Positions 16,951 to 26,488 of a stretch of 64,000 nt of DNA are shown here, piece by piece (within the stretch, counting starts at the first letter, position 1; every line of letters begins with the position of its first letter). Source of the DNA: Aquitalea pelogenes (GTDB lineage Bacteria; Pseudomonadota; Gammaproteobacteria; Burkholderiales; Chromobacteriaceae); assembly GCF_001515305.1 (NCBI RefSeq), contig NZ_LNQV01000005.1, forward strand, positions 62,001-126,000, read 5' to 3'. The translations under genes were made by a program, and so were the position numbers. The notes under the pieces are model-generated. The model was not told the DNA's origin and made no database searches. It worked only from the letters and a program-made list of their open reading frames with translations.

Positions 16951-18486
16951 ATGAATCATCCACCACTGACCGGCTCGCGCCTGGTGTGGATCACGCTGGC
17001 GCTGTCGATGTCGGTGTTCATGCAAGTGCTGGACACCACCATTGCCAACGTCGCGTTGCCCACCATTTCCGGCAATCTGGGCGCGGCCACCAGCCAGGGC
17101 ACCTGGGTCATTACCTCGTTCGGCGTGGCCAACGCCATTGCCGTACCGCTGACCGGCTGGCTGGCCAAGCAGATTGGCGAAGTGAAGCTGTTCACCATTT
17201 CCACCCTGCTGTTCGTGCTCACCTCCTGGATGTGCGGCATGGCCAACAGCCTGGAAATGCTCATCCTGTTCCGCGTACTGCAAGGCGCGGTGGCCGGGCC
17301 GATGATTCCGCTGTCGCAAAGCCTGCTGATGGCCTGCTACCCACCCGCCAAAAAGGGGTTGGCGCTGGCGCTATGGGCGATGACGGTGATTGTGGCCCCG
17401 GTATTCGGCCCGATTCTGGGCGGGGTGATCAGCGACAACTGGCACTGGGGCTGGATTTTCTTCATCAACGTCCCGGTGGGGCTGGCAGCTGCGTTCATCA
17501 GCTGGAAAATCCTCAAGCAGCGGGAAAGCGACATCATCAACCTGCCCATCGACAAGCTGGGCCTGGCCTTGCTGGTGGTGGGCGTGGGTGCGCTGCAGAT
17601 GATGCTGGACCGCGGCAAGGAGCTGGACTGGTTCAACTCCACCGAAATCGTGGTGCTGGCCATTGTCTCGGCCGTATCGCTGATCTATCTGGTGATCTGG
17701 GAGCTGGGTGAAGAACACCCCATTGTCGACCTAACCCTGTTTGCCAAACGCAATTTCACCGTGGGCACCGTGGCCATCAGCCTGGGCTTCATGCTGTATT
17801 TCGGCGCGGTGGTGCTACTGCCCTTGATGCTGCAAACCCAGATGGGCTACACCGCCACCTGGGCAGGCCTCGCGGCTGCGCCCATCGGCATCCTGCCGGT
17901 ATTCCTGTCGCCCATCATCGGCAAGAATGCGCACCGGCTGGACATGCGCTGGCTGGTCACCATCAGCTTCAGCGTCTATGCCGCCTGCTTTTTCTGGCGC
18001 AGCACCTTCAACCCGGAAATGGACTTTGCCTACGTGGTGTGGCCGCAGTTCATCCAGGGCATCGGCGTGGCCTGCTTCTTCATGCCGCTGACCACCATCA
18101 CCCTGTCCGGCCTGCGTCCGAACCAGATTGCCAGCGCCTCCAGCCTGTCCAACTTCCTGCGTATTCTGGCCGGCAGTATCGGCACCTCCATCACCACCAC
18201 GCTGTGGGACCGACGCGAAGCCCTGCACCACGCCCAGCTCACCCAGCATGTGACGCTGTACGATCAGGCCAGCCTGCTGTGGTTCCGCCTGCTGGAGAGC
18301 ACCGGCATGTCCACCAGCCAGCAACAGGCCTACACCGCCATGCAGATTACCCGTCAGGGCTCGCTGATTGGTGTGAACGAGGTGTTCTGGCTGTTCGGCA
18401 TCATGTTTGTCGCGCTGATTGCACTGGTATGGTTTGCCCGACCACCGTTCACCTCCAGCGGTGCGGCCGACAGCGGCGCGCATTAA
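16951..18486 (+). CDS. emrB: EmrB-type DHA2 drug:proton antiporter
   Basis: A 511-residue, 14-helix major-facilitator protein of the DHA2 class that exports hydrophobic drugs through EmrA. It has the signature FMQVLDTTIANVALPTISG near residue 23, the motif C region PVFGPILGGVISDNWHWGWIF, and a C-terminal region typical of EmrB (FWLFGIMFVALIALVWFARPP). It is the last gene of the MarR-controlled operon and ends in a strong terminator. Confidence 0.94.
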   Translation: MNHPPLTGSRLVWITLALSMSVFMQVLDTTIANVALPTISGNLGAATSQGTWVITSFGVANAIAVPLTGWLAKQIGEVKLFTISTLLFVLTSWMCGMANSLEMLILFRVLQGAVAGPMIPLSQSLLMACYPPAKKGLALALWAMTVIVAPVFGPILGGVISDNWHWGWIFFINVPVGLAAAFISWKILKQRESDIINLPIDKLGLALLVVGVGALQMMLDRGKELDWFNSTEIVVLAIVSAVSLIYLVIWELGEEHPIVDLTLFAKRNFTVGTVAISLGFMLYFGAVVLLPLMLQTQMGYTATWAGLAAAPIGILPVFLSPIIGKNAHRLDMRWLVTISFSVYAACFFWRSTFNPEMDFAYVVWPQFIQGIGVACFFMPLTTITLSGLRPNQIASASSLSNFLRILAGSIGTSITTTLWDRREALHHAQLTQHVTLYDQASLLWFRLLESTGMSTSQQQAYTAMQITRQGSLIGVNEVFWLFGIMFVALIALVWFARPPFTSSGAADSGAH

Positions 18487-18504
18487 CAGCCGGAATGCAG
18501 CACC

Positions 18505-18526
18505 AAAGCCCGCGCATGCGGGCTTT
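18505..18526 (+). terminator. Terminator of the emr operon
   Basis: A nine-base perfect stem (aaagcccgc / gcgggcttt) around gcat, followed by T-rich sequence, 19 bases past emrB. Confidence 0.8.
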
Positions 18527-18549
18527 TTCTTGTATTCACGGCTGACCGG

Positions 18550-18972
18550 CTAATCCACCCGGCAGCGCAATTTCCCGTCGGCATTGTTGGCGCACAGCCG
18601 GATGTTGCCATCCTGATCCAGCACCAGTATTTCCGGCCCCAGCCACAGGTAATCCGGCTTGGGGACAGCACGGAGCTGGAAGCTGTCGGCACGGGCATTG
18701 CCATCCTGCGCGCCGAATGCCAGCTGGTAATGCGTGGTTTCGCTGACCGGCAATGGCGGCCAATGGCCCGAACCCTGCGTGTAACGACCATGCTGGCTGC
18801 GCCATTGCGCCATGAAATGGCTGGCCCGCAACAAGGCCACCCGGGCCTCGGCCTGCCGTACCTTCACCACATGGCCGCGCATCAGCGGAACCGCCAGCCC
18901 CAACAGCAGCGATAGCAAGGCCAGTGCCATCAATAGCTCGATCAGGCTGAAACCCCGTTTGCGCCGACTCAT
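18550..18972 (-). CDS. Type IV pilin-like minor pilin (PilE/PilL position)
   Basis: A 140-residue prepilin. The leader MSRRKRG is cut before FSLIELLMALALL, with Glu5 present, followed by the hydrophobic N-terminal helix. Two C-terminal cysteines (IRLCANNADGKLRCRVD) form a short disulfide loop as in many pilins. It is the last gene of the minor pilin operon and starts within the last bases of the PilX-like gene. It is probably a minor pilin of the initiation complex or a PilX/ComP-like accessory, not the major subunit, given its place. Confidence 0.8.
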   Translation of the reverse strand: MSRRKRGFSLIELLMALALLSLLLGLAVPLMRGHVVKVRQAEARVALLRASHFMAQWRSQHGRYTQGSGHWPPLPVSETTHYQLAFGAQDGNARADSFQLRAVPKPDYLWLGPEILVLDQDGNIRLCANNADGKLRCRVD

Positions 18973-19658
18973 GGCAGTAGCCGCCATGACAGTCGCCGCC
19001 ACGGACGCTCCTGCCCGCCCGCTGGCTCCAGCAGGACATGGCTTTGCAGCGTGACCACGCTGCCGGCCTGTTTTCCCCAGCCACGCGCGGTGACGCGGAA
19101 TAACAGCCCGCTGCCATCCGGGGCGGGGTAACGCGGGTCAAGCAACTCGATCAGATAGTGCGGGTCGGCCCAATACCATGGCCCGGGAGCCACGCCCGGA
19201 CAGTAATGACCACTGGATTGCGGTTGCAATGCCACGCGCCGGGCAGCGCCACAGGGATGAAGCCGTTCCACGCCGGCGGTATCACGCTGTTGCCACGGTG
19301 CAGGATATGCCTGACCGGCCAGCGCGGCGGACAAGCACAAACCCTGCTGCCAGGGCAGCGGATTGCGCGGCTGGCGGCAAGTCAGGGTAAAGGGAGAAGT
19401 CGGCCCATTCAGTTCCACCGCCGGCATTGCGCCCAGCCGTGCCAGCTGCGGCAGACCAGGCAAGGCCGCCTCTCCCGCTTGCAAGGCAGTTTCTGCCAGA
19501 CGGAAGGCCAGCTGTGCATCATCCAGATTGCTGCCTATGCGCTGTTCGTCACGCAACAAGCGCCCGACGCCAAGCGTGACAACGGTCAGCAGCATCAGCC
19601 ACAACAAGGCCGTCAGCAGCACCACACCTCGCTGCTGCAGCTGGTTCCGGCTCAACAT
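18969..19658 (-). CDS. pilX: PilX-type minor pilin (neisserial PilK-like)
   Basis: A 229-residue protein with a prepilin-like N-terminus (QQRGVVLLTALLWLMLLTVVTLG) that lacks the usual Glu5, as PilX proteins do. LAFRLAETALQAGEAAL near residue 45 is the PilX family segment. It starts at ATG 19658, overlapping the pilW stop by seven bases. It would take part in the priming complex for pilus assembly. Several Cys-containing loops are present in the C-terminal part. Confidence 0.8.
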   Translation of the reverse strand: MLSRNQLQQRGVVLLTALLWLMLLTVVTLGVGRLLRDEQRIGSNLDDAQLAFRLAETALQAGEAALPGLPQLARLGAMPAVELNGPTSPFTLTCRQPRNPLPWQQGLCLSAALAGQAYPAPWQQRDTAGVERLHPCGAARRVALQPQSSGHYCPGVAPGPWYWADPHYLIELLDPRYPAPDGSGLLFRVTARGWGKQAGSVVTLQSHVLLEPAGGQERPWRRLSWRLLP

Positions 19659-20422
19659 GCGGCCCCCATGCGGCCGGCCAGCTGCATCTGGTATGCGGGC
19701 AAGCTGCCACCTTGCATGGTCAGTTGTACCGTCCACCACCAGCGTCGCAGCCCGTTGGCACAGTCAGTTGCTGGCCTCGCCTGCACTATCAGGCCGGCAA
19801 GGTCATCGCTCAGACGCTGTGGCGGGTCATTATCCAACTGCCACCACAGGCTGCCGGGTGACTGCCAGTCATAACGCAGCTGACGCAGGGGCTGCAGCTC
19901 CAGCGACAACAGGTGATGGCGTTTCAGGTTTTGCCACACCGGGTGATGTGGCGGCAGCCGCAGCCATACCGTTTCGCCCTCGGTTTCCAGCCAGGCTTGC
20001 TCCCCCAGCACCAGCCGGTCGATATGGTGGCAACTGCTCAATAACAAGGCTTGCCCCGGCAGCCATGGCGGAGGTGCTTGCAGCAGGCGCAACGCCGGCC
20101 TGCCCGCCTCGGCAACAACGGGCATGACAGCCACTCCCGCATCGGCATAGCGCAGCGCCAGGCTGCCATTCCCTGGCAGTGGCATGGCAGGCTCCTGCCC
20201 GGCAGGCCACTGGGCCGGGCCGGCACAGCCAAAACTCCCGGCCATGCGGATGTCCCTCCCCAGTTGCTGCAAGACAAAGCGGGCTTCCTGCTGGGCATCC
20301 AGCTGGTTCAGTGCAAAACGCTGGCTATGCAAGCTCTCTTGCAGCACTGGCAACAGCAAGGCGCATAACAGCAGGCCCAGCGTCATGCTCAGCAGCAGTT
20401 CCAGCAAGGAGAACCCACGCAT
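19652..20422 (-). CDS. pilW: PilW-type minor pilin (neisserial PilJ-like)
   Basis: A 256-residue prepilin with a very short leader (MRG) before FSLLELLLSMTLGLLLCALLL. LGRDIRMAGSFGCAGPAQWP near residue 58 is the PilW hallmark. The open frame extends 23 codons upstream, but MRGFSLLELL at 20422 is the correct prepilin start. It lies 14 bases after pilV and overlaps pilX. Confidence 0.85.
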   Translation of the reverse strand: MRGFSLLELLLSMTLGLLLCALLLPVLQESLHSQRFALNQLDAQQEARFVLQQLGRDIRMAGSFGCAGPAQWPAGQEPAMPLPGNGSLALRYADAGVAVMPVVAEAGRPALRLLQAPPPWLPGQALLLSSCHHIDRLVLGEQAWLETEGETVWLRLPPHHPVWQNLKRHHLLSLELQPLRQLRYDWQSPGSLWWQLDNDPPQRLSDDLAGLIVQARPATDCANGLRRWWWTVQLTMQGGSLPAYQMQLAGRMGAAC

Positions 20423-20436
20423 GACGCTCACAGCGG

Positions 20437-20850
20437 CTAATCCACGGGCAACTGCCAGCGCTGCCCGGAGGCAAGGGTCAGATGCAGCCACAACTGTGCA
20501 GGAGCAGCACAGTCCGCAGCCGCAACGGGAAGCCCGCCGGGTTCACGGCACGTCAGATCAAGCAAGGGGGATTGATCCGGCCACATGGTTTGAACCGTGT
20601 GTTGCAAGGCCTCCGTGGCGACAGTCTCCAATGTCCCGGCCTTACCCTGCCGGACTGTTTCCAGCTGTCGTGCCTCGGCCAGATTGCTGGCAGCCAGCAG
20701 CAGACGGCTGGCGGCATCGCTGCCCCTCACCTGCTGCAGGCTGTTGGCCACCATGGCGGATAGCGGCAGCAAGGCGAAGGACAGGATGAACAAGGTCAGC
20801 AGCACTTCCAGCAAGCTGAAGCCAGCAGGCTTTCCGCGTAATTCAGACAC
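20437..20850 (-). CDS. pilV: PilV-type minor pilin (neisserial PilI-like)
   Basis: A 137-residue prepilin: leader MSELRGKPAG, then FSLLEVLLTLFILSFALLPLSAM. RGSDAASRLLLAASNLAEARQ is typical of PilV. It overlaps the end of the FimT-like gene by eight bases. The C-terminal half holds three Cys (LTCREPGG, AADCAAP). Confidence 0.85.
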   Translation of the reverse strand: MSELRGKPAGFSLLEVLLTLFILSFALLPLSAMVANSLQQVRGSDAASRLLLAASNLAEARQLETVRQGKAGTLETVATEALQHTVQTMWPDQSPLLDLTCREPGGLPVAAADCAAPAQLWLHLTLASGQRWQLPVD

Positions 20851-21406
20851 AGCAGCCCTCCTGACGGCACCACTGCGCCCGTCCGCCTGCTTGCAGTTGC
20901 AAGCGGTGGCACTGCCCTTGGCTGGTGCGCACTTCGAAATACGGCAGCTGGCCTGCCATCAGCCTGCCGGCAGGCGAAAAGGCAAAGGCATGCTGGCTGG
21001 CACGTACCTGAATGCTGCTGGCAGAAAACAGCGCGTGGTGCAGCCGCTCGCCGCTGTCGTAGCGGCCATTGGCCTGTTCCGGGCTATCGGCAAACACCAG
21101 CACGCCCTCGCTCCAGTCCTGCCAGCTGCTCTTGCGTTCCGGCTGGCAACCCTGGATGTCCAGGTTGACCTTGCTGTTGAGCGCGCACACCCACACCGGG
21201 CGATTGGCACGAATGGCCTCGCTGCGCGCCAGTAACAGGCTGGCATGCAGTAACTGGCTGCGGGCCTGCAATTGCAGGCGGGCCATCACGCCCTGCATGG
21301 CCGGCAGTCCCTGGGTCAGCAGAATCATGCTGACCACCATCACCACCAGCATTTCAAACAGGGTAAAACCAGCATGCGGGCAATCACGCAGCTTGGCTTG
21401 CGACAT
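20843..21406 (-). CDS. fimT: FimT/GspH-type minor pseudopilin (neisserial PilH-like)
   Basis: A 187-residue prepilin and first gene of the minor pilin operon. The leader MSQAKLRDCPHAG precedes FTLFEMLVVMVVSMILL, and the GspH domain is seen in LLARSEAIRANRPVWVCAL and GRLMAGQLPYFEV. A strong ggagg site lies just before the ATG at 21406, and the preceding 12 codons of the frame are not part of a leader. Confidence 0.85.
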   Translation of the reverse strand: MSQAKLRDCPHAGFTLFEMLVVMVVSMILLTQGLPAMQGVMARLQLQARSQLLHASLLLARSEAIRANRPVWVCALNSKVNLDIQGCQPERKSSWQDWSEGVLVFADSPEQANGRYDSGERLHHALFSASSIQVRASQHAFAFSPAGRLMAGQLPYFEVRTSQGQCHRLQLQAGGRAQWCRQEGCCV

Positions 21407-21542
21407 GGAGCCACCTCCGGACCTTGACTGGAGTAACAGCACATGGTCGCGGGGATTGCTGCGGCAGGCTGCCAGCAGGCTCTGGTATTACATTTGAATA
21501 GTCTGGCCATGCCCATGGCTTTGCCATGACAAAGGCAAAGAA

Positions 21543-21566
21543 AAAGCCACCGGCATGGGTGGCTTT
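21543..21566 (-). terminator. polA terminator
   Basis: A stem aaagccacc / ggtggcttt, followed by T-rich sequence on the minus strand, lies about 35 bases past the polA stop. Confidence 0.7.
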
Positions 21567-21600
21567 GGCTGAAGGATTGAAGATGATGAAGTGCTGAAGC

Positions 21601-24395
21601 TTAGTGGGCGGCTTCCCAGCTGTTGCCCGCACCCACTTCCGCCAGCAGCGGCACCTTGAGTTGCGCCACACCTGCCATGATTTGCGGCAGCTGCTGTTTC
21701 ACCAGTTCCAGCTCGGTATCCGGCACTTCCAGCACCAGTTCATCGTGTACCTGCATGATCAGCAGGCTGGACAGCTTTTGTGCATCCAGCCAGTGCTGCA
21801 CGGCAATCATCGCCAGCTTGATCAGGTCGGCGGCGGTGCCTTGCATCGGCGCATTAATGGCAGCACGTTCAGCCCCGGCGCGGCGGGCCGGGTTGGACAG
21901 CTTGATTTCCGGCAGATAAAGGCGGCGGCCGAACACGGTTTCCACATAGCCCTGTTCGCGCGCGGTTTCGCGAGTGCGCTGCATGTAATCGGCCACACCG
22001 GGGTAGCGCATGAAGTAGCGGTCGATGTATTGCTGGGCGGCGCTGCGTTCGATGTCCAGCTGGGCCGCGAGGCCAAAGGCGCTCATGCCGTAGATCAGGC
22101 CGAAGTTGATGGCCTTGGCTGCGCGGCGCTGATCGCTCGTCACCTGCTCCAGTGTCACGCCGAATACTTCGGCAGCCGTGGCCTTGTGAATGTCCTCGCC
22201 ACTGGCAAAGGCCGCCAGCATGCCTTCGTCGTCGGACAAGTGCGCCATGATGCGCAGTTCAATCTGCGAATAGTCGGCACTGACAATGCTGTGGCCCGGC
22301 TTGGCGATGAAGGCCTCGCGCACGCGGCGGCCTTCGGCGTACGTACCGGGATGTTTTGCAGGTTGGGGTCCGAGCTGGCCAAGCGCCCGGTAATGGCTAC
22401 TGCCTGTGAGTAATTGGTATGCACCCGGCCGGTGTCCGGGTTGATCAGCGTGGGCAGCTTGTCGGTATAGGTGGACTTGAGCTTGGTCAGGCTGCGGTAT
22501 TGCAGGATGCACTTGGGCAACGGGTAATCCAGCGCCAGCGCTTCCAGTACCGATTCATCGGTGGAGAAACCACCGGACGGCGTTTTCTTGATGCCCTTGG
22601 TGGGAATGCCCAGCTTGCCGAACAGGATTTCCTGCAGCTGCTTGGGGGAATTCAGATTGAAGGGCTGGCCGGCCAGTTCATAGGCCTGGCTTTCCAGCTG
22701 CAGCATCTGCGTGCCCAGTTGATGGCTCTGCGCTGCCAGCTGGTCGCGGTCGATCAGCACGCCGTTGCGCTCCATGCGGAACAGCACTTCGGCCACCGGC
22801 AGTTCGATGTCTCGGTAGATTTTGCCAAGTTTGTCGGTCAATTGCGGGGCAAAGTACTGGTTCAGCCGCAGGGTGATGTCGGCATCTTCCGCCGCGTAAT
22901 TGGCGGCAATCTCGATATCCACTTCGCCAAAGCCGATCTGCTTGGCCCCCTTGCCGCAGATGTCTTCATAGCTGACCGTGGTTTCACCCAGATGGCGTGC
23001 GGCCAGGTCGTCCATATTGTGGCGCTGGTGGCTTTCCAGCACATAGGAGGCCAGCATGGAGTCGTCCACCACCCCGGCAAGCTGGATGCCGTGGTTGGCA
23101 AACACATGGCGGTCGTATTTCAGGTTCTGACCGCATTTGGGCTTGCTGGCGTCTTCCAGCCAGGGTTTGAGCCGGGCCAGTACTTCATCCAGCGCCAGTT
23201 GCTGCGGCGCACCGGCATAGTGGTGACCCAGCGGCAGGTAGGCGGCTTCGCCGGCTTGCAGGGCGAAGCTGATGCCGACAATGCGCGCCTGCATCTGGTC
23301 CAGGCTGGTGGTTTCGGTGTCCAGCGACACCAGCGCACCGCTATTTAGCTTGTCCAGCCAGCCTTGCAGCGCGGCCTCGTCCAGAATGGTGTGGTAATGG
23401 CGGGCGATGGCGCTGGCAGGCGGGGCGACTAGTGCAGGAGCAGTTACCGCATCGGCCATGGCAAACATATCGTCAGTCTGGCCAAGGCTGGCCGCAGGCG
23501 CATCGACCGGGGCCGGGCTGCTGACCGGCGCGTCTTCGCCTTCGGTCACTTCGCGGTAGAAGGTACGGAAACCGTGGTCCTTGAACAGCTCGGCCAGGCG
23601 CGGACGGTCTTTCACGCCGTGCTGCAGGCTGTTGAGGCCATAGGGCATGTCCTGCTGCAAATCGACATCGCACTTGATGGTGATGAGCTGATGGCCGCGC
23701 GGCAGCCAGTCCAGCGCGGCGCGCAGGTTTTCGCCCACCTTGCCGCCCACCTTGTCGGCATTGGCGATGATGTTGTCCAGCGTGCCGTATTCTTCCAGCC
23801 ACTTGACGGCGGTTTTGGGGCCGCACTTGTCCACGCCGGGGACGTTGTCCACCTTGTCGCCTATCAGGGTGAGGTAGTCGATGATGCGTTCCGGCGGCAC
23901 GCCGAACTTCTCTTTCACCCCGGCCTGGTCCAGGTTTTCATTGGTCATGGTGTTCACCAGCGACACCATGGGCGTCACCAGCTGGGCCATGTCCTTGTCG
24001 CCGGTGGAGATGATGACCTTGAAGCCGGCCGCCTCGCCCATCTTTGCCAGCGTACCGATGACATCGTCGGCTTCCACCCCCTCCACCATCAGCATCGGCC
24101 AGCCCGAAGCTTGCACCACCTCGTGCACCGGCTTAATCTGTGCGGCCAGCTCTTCCGGCATGGAAGGCCGGTTGGCCTTGTATTCCGGATACAGCTCATC
24201 GCGGAAAGTCTTGCCTTTAGCGTCGAAAACGCAGGCGCTATAATCGAACTGCACCTCTTTCTCCAGGCGGCGCAGCATGTTGACCATGCCGTATACCGCA
24301 CCGGTGGGCCGGCCATCCGGAGAACGCAAATCGGGCATCGCATGGAAGGCGCGATACAGGTAAGAAGAGCCGTCGATCAATAACAATGTTTTCAT
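21601..24395 (-). pseudogene. polA: DNA polymerase I, frameshifted near 22338
   Basis: PolA removes primers and fills gaps in replication and repair. The N-terminal part (24395 down) has the 5' nuclease start LLLIDGSSYLYRAFHAMPDL, and the exonuclease motif SLDTETTSLDQM with the Asp-x-Glu pair intact. It reads to NLQNIPVRT, then shifts frame. The C-terminal polymerase continues in another frame with [11 protein letters not shown], motif A ([14 protein letters not shown]), the O-helix ([15 protein letters not shown]) and motif C (VHDELVLEV). One missing base pair near 22338 explains this; restoring it gives 931 residues, against 928 in E. coli. As read, most of the polymerase domain is lost, which makes an error in the sequence likely. 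Confidence 0.93.
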
Positions 24396-24409
24396 AGAAA
24401 AGGGGGCAA

Positions 24410-25141
24410 ATGATGAGCTTGTCCGATAAATTGCCGCAGACCAGTGATCGTTACGACAAGATGCAGCGCTTCCGCTCGCGCGAGGCGTGGCATGTGATGA
24501 AGATCATGTCGGAGTTTGTCGACTCCGCCGAAGAACTGCAAGGTATCACCCCGGCAGTCAGCATCTTCGGCAGCGCCCGTACCCCGCGTGACCACCGCTA
24601 TTATAAGCTGACCGAAGAGGTTGCCCGTCTTCTTTCTGATTCCGGCTTTTCTGTCATTTCCGGCGGAGGCCCCGGCATCATGGAAGCCGCCAACAAGGGC
24701 GCGTTTTATGGCAAAAGCCCGTCGGTGGCGCTGAATATCGTGCTGCCGCACGAACAGAAGCCCAACGAATACCAGGACCTGTCCGTCAAGTTCAACCACT
24801 TCTTCAGCCGCAAGGTGATGTTCGTCAAGCATGCCATTGCCTATGTGGTGATGCCGGGCGGCTTTGGCACGCTGGACGAGATGTTCGAGGCGCTGACGCT
24901 GATCCAGACCGGCAAGAGCCGCAAGATCCCCATCATCCTGTGCTGTAGTGATTTCTGGATCGGTCTGATCGACTGGGTGAAAAATCATCTGGTAAAAGAA
25001 GGTATGATCAACCCGGAGGACGTGGACCTGATCCAGCTGATCGACGAACCCGGCCAGATTGTGGAAACCATCTTCAAGCACTACGAAACCCGCGGCTTCG
25101 AGGCCTTGCCGGAAGAACGCGAAAAACTGCTCAATCTATAA
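24410..25141 (+). CDS. LOG-family (TIGR00730) nucleotide phosphoribohydrolase-like protein
   Basis: A 243-residue Rossmann-fold LOG protein. Family members release free bases from nucleoside monophosphates, including cytokinin types. The motifs GGGPGIMEAANKGA (near residue 85) and PGGFGTLDEMFEAL (near residue 153) are intact. It starts only 14 bases from the divergent polA start, so promoters of each gene must reach into the other. A ggggg ribosome binding site precedes two adjacent ATG codons (24410 and 24413). DUF2782 and thrB genes follow on the same strand. Confidence 0.85.
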   Translation: MMSLSDKLPQTSDRYDKMQRFRSREAWHVMKIMSEFVDSAEELQGITPAVSIFGSARTPRDHRYYKLTEEVARLLSDSGFSVISGGGPGIMEAANKGAFYGKSPSVALNIVLPHEQKPNEYQDLSVKFNHFFSRKVMFVKHAIAYVVMPGGFGTLDEMFEALTLIQTGKSRKIPIILCCSDFWIGLIDWVKNHLVKEGMINPEDVDLIQLIDEPGQIVETIFKHYETRGFEALPEEREKLLNL

Positions 25142-25165
25142 CACCTTCACCAAGGACCCATCCAC

Positions 25166-25489
25166 ATGCGCCGCTCTCTCGCCCTGCTGGCCTTGCTGCC
25201 CCTGTCCGCAGCCTGGGCCGAAACACCGACGGCACCCGCCACGGTACCGCCCCCGCCCACTATCTCGCAGGATGCTGCCGGGGTGGCAGAGCCGGAAGTG
25301 CGCATCATCCAGCGTGGTGATGAAAAGATCGAGGAATACCGCCTCAACGGCCAGCTCTACATGGTGAAGGTGACGCCGTCCATCGGCTTCCCCTATTACC
25401 TGATGGATGAAGAGGGCAACGGCAACATGAAGCAGGTGGACCCGAATCGCCGCATCAATATCCCGCAATGGGTTCTCAAGCGCTTCTGA
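25166..25489 (+). CDS. DUF2782 periplasmic protein
   Basis: A 107-residue protein with a signal peptide (residues 1-18, ending SAAWAE), a Pro/Thr-rich linker (PTAPATVPPPPTIS), and the DUF2782 domain (EVRIIQRGDEKIEEYRLNGQLYMVKV...GFPYYLMDEEG). The function is unknown. The family is commonly found beside thrB and polA in Beta- and Gammaproteobacteria, as here. It lies nine bases before thrB. Confidence 0.82.
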   Translation: MRRSLALLALLPLSAAWAETPTAPATVPPPPTISQDAAGVAEPEVRIIQRGDEKIEEYRLNGQLYMVKVTPSIGFPYYLMDEEGNGNMKQVDPNRRINIPQWVLKRF

Positions 25490-25498
25490 GGAACAGGA

Positions 25499-26437
25499 AT
25501 GTCGGTTTACACCACCGTCAGCGATGACATGATGCAAGGCTGGCTGAGCCGCTATGCGCTCGGCCAGCTGGTCGAACTCAAAGGCATTGCCGCTGGCGTC
25601 ACCAATACCAATTACTTTGTCACCACCACCCATGGCCGTTATGTTCTCACCATCTTTGAAACCCTGAAGCTGGAAGAACTGCCCTACTACCTGACCCTGA
25701 TGAGCCATCTGGCCCGTCACGGCGTGGCCTGTCCGGCCCCGGTGGCAGACAATACCGACCAGTTTGCCTCGCTCTTGGCCGGCAAGCCGGCCTGTCTGGT
25801 GAGCTGCCTGTCCGGTGCCGACATCAGCCAGCCCAATGCAGCACAGTGTCACGCCGTGGGCGAAATGCTGGCGCAAATGCATGTGGCCAGTGCCACCTTC
25901 CCGCGCAAGATGCGCAACCCGCGCGGCCCGCGCTGGTGGAGCGACACCGCTGCCGCCATGTATCCCTACATGGATGAAGCCGATGCGGCCAGCCTGCGCG
26001 AAGAAGTGCAATTCCAGGACAGCCACCGCTTTGATCACCTGCCCAGCGGCGTGATTCACGCCGACCTGTTCAAGGACAATGTGCTGATGGACGGCGACAA
26101 GATCGCCGGTTTCATCGACTTCTACTACGCCTGCAACGACATCCTGCTGTACGACGTGGCGATTGCCCTGAATGACTGGACCCGTCTGGAAGACGGCAGC
26201 ATAGACGCACAACTGGCAGCCGCCTTCCTGGCAGGTTACCAGTCGGTCCGCCCCCTGACGGCGGAAGAGAAAAAGGCCTGGCCGGTGATGCTGCGTGCCG
26301 CAGCACTGCGCTTCTGGACTTCGCGCCTGCTCGACCTCTATCAGCCGATGGATGGCGAACTGACCTACACCAAGGACCCCAAGGTGTTCCAGCGTCTGGT
26401 GGAAGCCCATCGCCAGCGCAGCGATTTCTGGCTGTAA
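25499..26437 (+). CDS. thrB: Homoserine kinase, aminoglycoside phosphotransferase-fold type
   Basis: It phosphorylates homoserine on the way to threonine. The 312-residue product has the APH-fold catalytic loop HADLFKDNVLMDG (near residue 180), the metal-binding IAGFIDFYYAC segment after it, and the N-terminal GIAAGVTNTNYFVTT nucleotide loop. This non-GHMP ThrB is usual in pseudomonads and many Betaproteobacteria. It ends before a terminator shared with the convergent regulator. Confidence 0.92.
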   Translation: MSVYTTVSDDMMQGWLSRYALGQLVELKGIAAGVTNTNYFVTTTHGRYVLTIFETLKLEELPYYLTLMSHLARHGVACPAPVADNTDQFASLLAGKPACLVSCLSGADISQPNAAQCHAVGEMLAQMHVASATFPRKMRNPRGPRWWSDTAAAMYPYMDEADAASLREEVQFQDSHRFDHLPSGVIHADLFKDNVLMDGDKIAGFIDFYYACNDILLYDVAIALNDWTRLEDGSIDAQLAAAFLAGYQSVRPLTAEEKKAWPVMLRAAALRFWTSRLLDLYQPMDGELTYTKDPKVFQRLVEAHRQRSDFWL

Positions 26438-26459
26438 ACCGGCACTGTCACACCCATCA

Positions 26460-26480
26460 CAGGCTGCCTTGTGCAGCCTG
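26460..26480 (+). terminator. Terminator after thrB
   Basis: An eight-base perfect stem (caggctgc / gcagcctg) with a five-base loop, followed by five T. Confidence 0.85.
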
Positions 26481-26488
26481 TTTTTGCT

